From NCBI RefSeq assembly GCF_002042965.1, contig NZ_MZNT01000002.1, positions 372,001 to 436,000 of the forward strand: a stretch of DNA of 64,000 nucleotides. The letters are read 5' to 3'. A program made the position numbers and the translations under genes. Under the pieces are notes generated by a model that saw only the letters and a program-made list of their open reading frames with translations, did not search any database and was not told the origin of the DNA. Every line of letters starts with the position of its first letter. The first letter of the stretch is position 1. Origin of the DNA: Paenibacillus sp. 32352 (GTDB lineage: Bacteria > Bacillota > Bacilli > Paenibacillales > NBRC-103111). This document shows, piece after piece, positions 62,333 to 64,000 of this stretch.

Positions 62333-64000
62333 TTGTCTCAAGATGTAGAGATGATGCAGGAGAGGCGGCGACAGGCTTGGCAGATCGTTCAAACCGAGGA
62401 GAGCACAGCACCGGGAGTCCGTTATTGGCGACAGCAAGTAAGCAAGGGGGCATTGAGGGAAGCCGTACACATGGTGGAAGTGGACCCGTCCCATGAGCTG
62501 GTACAGCTTAAACCAGTGTCTTTCCAAGGAAAAGTTGTCCGTTTGGAGACGGTAGGAAATCTGCTTCATGAGCTTGAAACGCAGGGACAGCGATGTGTGG
62601 CCGGATTTAATGGAGATTTTTTCAGCTATGCAGGGGTCCCATCCGGACTGCATATGGTCGATGGCGAGATCATTACCTCTCCGCTGCTTACCAAGGTCAT
62701 GCTGGTTATGATGAACGACGGTTCGATAAAGCTCGAAGAGTCGGTCAGGATGAGTGCCGTGGTGCAATGTGAAAGCGGATACAACATGTCAGTCGATATG
62801 GTGAATCGTGCCAGAAAGGCTGGCGAGTCCGATCAAGCCTGCGTGTACACTTGGCGCTACGGCGATTCAACCCGGACGCCGGCCGGGGGGATCGAAGCTA
62901 TAGTAGCAGTGAATGAGGCTGAAGTTAACCTGTATCCGGGGGTGCCCATTCGGGGGATTGTGCAATCCATTGGGGAAGCTTTCGATTCCCCGATGGAGGT
63001 CAACAGTTGGGTTCTCTCTCTAACGGGCTGGAAGGCCAGAGCCTTTCTGGAGCAGGCTGCCCCAGGAACGGCGCTTACACTATCAATACAATATGACAAA
63101 GAAATTCAGAATGCCCGACAGGTGCTGTCCGGCAATTCTACGTTGGCGTTCATGCTGCTTAAAGACGGAAAGATTCCGGAAGTCTTACTGGACTCGCGGA
63201 TACGGTTAAACAGCGACAGGCACCCAAGGACTATTGCAGCTGTCAAGCAAGGAAAATTGTATCTTGCAGCTATTGACGGCCGACAGCCGGGTCATTCCGA
63301 CGGGATGACGCTATTGGAAGCAGCTTGCTTCCTTCAGGAACAGGGGATGGAGCACGCGATAAATCTGGATGGGGGAGGTTCAACCACCTGCTACATTCGT
63401 CGGCCCGGAGATGAGCGGGCAACGCTGGTGAATCAACCGTCGGACGGCTTTGAGAGGGAAATCGGCAATGCGTTGGCTATCGTTACTCAGGCTCCAAAGG
63501 GGGAGCTGGATACCCTTATTGTAATTCCGTCTGCTGTACGTGCCATGACGGGGAGCAAGGTCGCGTTTCAGGTAAAAGGCCGAGACCGTTATGGAAATGC
63601 ATCACCCGTGGATGGAGAACAGCTGCACTGGTCGTTGGAGGGCTGCATAGGATCCATCCTTGAAAAAGGCGTATGGATGGCCGGTCCGGTGCCGGCCGAT
63701 GGCCGAATCATCGTCCGTTATGGCAATGTCGTTCAATCCGTTCCGGTACTCATTACGAATCGGGCGGCCCGTTTAAAGCTGGTGCCCTCATGTGCTGAAG
63801 TGGAGCCGGGAGGTAATCTGTCTTTCCGTGCGTTGGCTTTTGACGCGGATGGAAATGAGGTTCTCGTATCCAACGAGCTGCTCTCCTGGTCAACGGAAGG
63901 TGAGACTGGGAAGTGGGAGGAGCCAGGTTACTGGGCTGCCGGCGCTGTTGTCGGCCGAGGCCGTGTGAAGGCGAGTCTGGGTGACATTCATACGTTTGCC
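62333..64000 (+). CDS. phosphodiester glycosidase (NAGPA-type) with C-terminal Ig-like region, cut by window edge
   Basis: At least 556 residues; the stop is beyond the window. Residues 85-390 carry the NAGPA/DUF2233 signature: AGFNGDFFSYAGVPSGLHMVDGE near 100, RHPRTIAAVKQGKLYLAAIDGRQPGHSDGM near 300 and AINLDGGGSTT near 345. Human NAGPA removes GlcNAc from phosphodiester-linked mannose; bacterial members may cleave sugar-1-phosphodiester links. From about 400 onward Big-like beta domains begin (PSAVRAMTGSKVAFQVKGRDRYGN, then LVPSCAEVEPGG). GGAGG is seven bases before TTG 62333. No signal peptide appears even in the open upstream codons, which is unusual for this family. Confidence 0.85.
   Translation, partial: MSQDVEMMQERRRQAWQIVQTEESTAPGVRYWRQQVSKGALREAVHMVEVDPSHELVQLKPVSFQGKVVRLETVGNLLHELETQGQRCVAGFNGDFFSYAGVPSGLHMVDGEIITSPLLTKVMLVMMNDGSIKLEESVRMSAVVQCESGYNMSVDMVNRARKAGESDQACVYTWRYGDSTRTPAGGIEAIVAVNEAEVNLYPGVPIRGIVQSIGEAFDSPMEVNSWVLSLTGWKARAFLEQAAPGTALTLSIQYDKEIQNARQVLSGNSTLAFMLLKDGKIPEVLLDSRIRLNSDRHPRTIAAVKQGKLYLAAIDGRQPGHSDGMTLLEAACFLQEQGMEHAINLDGGGSTTCYIRRPGDERATLVNQPSDGFEREIGNALAIVTQAPKGELDTLIVIPSAVRAMTGSKVAFQVKGRDRYGNASPVDGEQLHWSLEGCIGSILEKGVWMAGPVPADGRIIVRYGNVVQSVPVLITNRAARLKLVPSCAEVEPGGNLSFRALAFDADGNEVLVSNELLSWSTEGETGKWEEPGYWAAGAVVGRGRVKASLGDIHTFA

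Noticed and set aside
1..64000. CRISPR arrays, tRNA or rRNA genes, transposases and prophage genes
   Set aside because: None seen: no regularly spaced repeat series, no cloverleaf or rRNA-like stretch, and no DDE transposase or phage structural motifs in the long frames; XerS is a housekeeping-type recombinase.

Overview
The window looks like chromosomal DNA of a Paenibacillus-type Firmicute. Evidence: moderate G+C, strong AGGAGG-type ribosome binding sites, an SLH-domain protein, a YhcN/YlaJ-family lipoprotein, XerS, an OatA-like O-acetyltransferase, Lpl/Ytc-type sugar ABC importers with AraC-type regulators that carry their own transmembrane sensor, and a YesM/YesN-like two-component pair. 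No rRNA, tRNA, CRISPR array or recognisable insertion sequence was found.

Layout. 1-17.8 kb is mixed housekeeping and transport: a SNF2 helicase with a SWIM zinc finger (cut by the left edge), a secreted metallophosphoesterase, an SLH protein, uracil permease, a MATE transporter, a YdjM-type membrane hydrolase behind a LexA-like box, an iron-dependent alcohol dehydrogenase, an MFS transporter, an AraC regulator, a YciI protein, a quinone oxidoreductase-like protein and a minimal FAD protein. 18.0-24.2 kb is a sensor-AraC regulator followed by a complete Lpl-type sugar importer with tandem hairpin repeats before the binding-protein gene. 24.5-29.9 kb holds surface-polysaccharide functions: an OatA-like acetyltransferase behind an overlapping leader ORF, then two A+T-richer genes (a glycosyltransferase-methyltransferase fusion and a GT61 enzyme). 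30.3-40.8 kb holds a PIN/ribbon-helix-helix-like pair, a divergent MreB paralogue, XerS, a YhcN lipoprotein, a MoxR-DUF58-DUF4129 operon, MntH and a methyltransferase.

41.0-64.0 kb is the most distinctive part: a candidate uronic-acid polysaccharide utilisation region. It has a sugar importer (two permeases and a lipoprotein), a YesM-like histidine kinase and a YesN-like response regulator. These are followed by a heparinase II/III-like lyase and a GH88 unsaturated glucuronyl hydrolase, then, after an insertion of unrelated transport genes and a roughly 285-bp palindromic element, by a GH97 glycosidase, a PL6 lyase with accessory domains, an orphan binding lipoprotein, an SGNH hydrolase and a NAGPA-type phosphodiester glycosidase cut by the right edge. 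None of the enzymes shows a signal peptide, so oligosaccharides are probably imported and then cleaved in the cytoplasm. Three promoters in this region (importer, binding protein, lyase) share a pair of TCAAAA direct repeats 20-21 bp apart, placed 35-36 bp from the -10 box. This fits binding by the AraC-type response regulator encoded between them. A second shared 18-bp palindromic motif precedes the SGNH and NAGPA genes, and CcpA-like sites precede the orphan binding protein.

All functional names come from reading motifs by eye; no database search was run.
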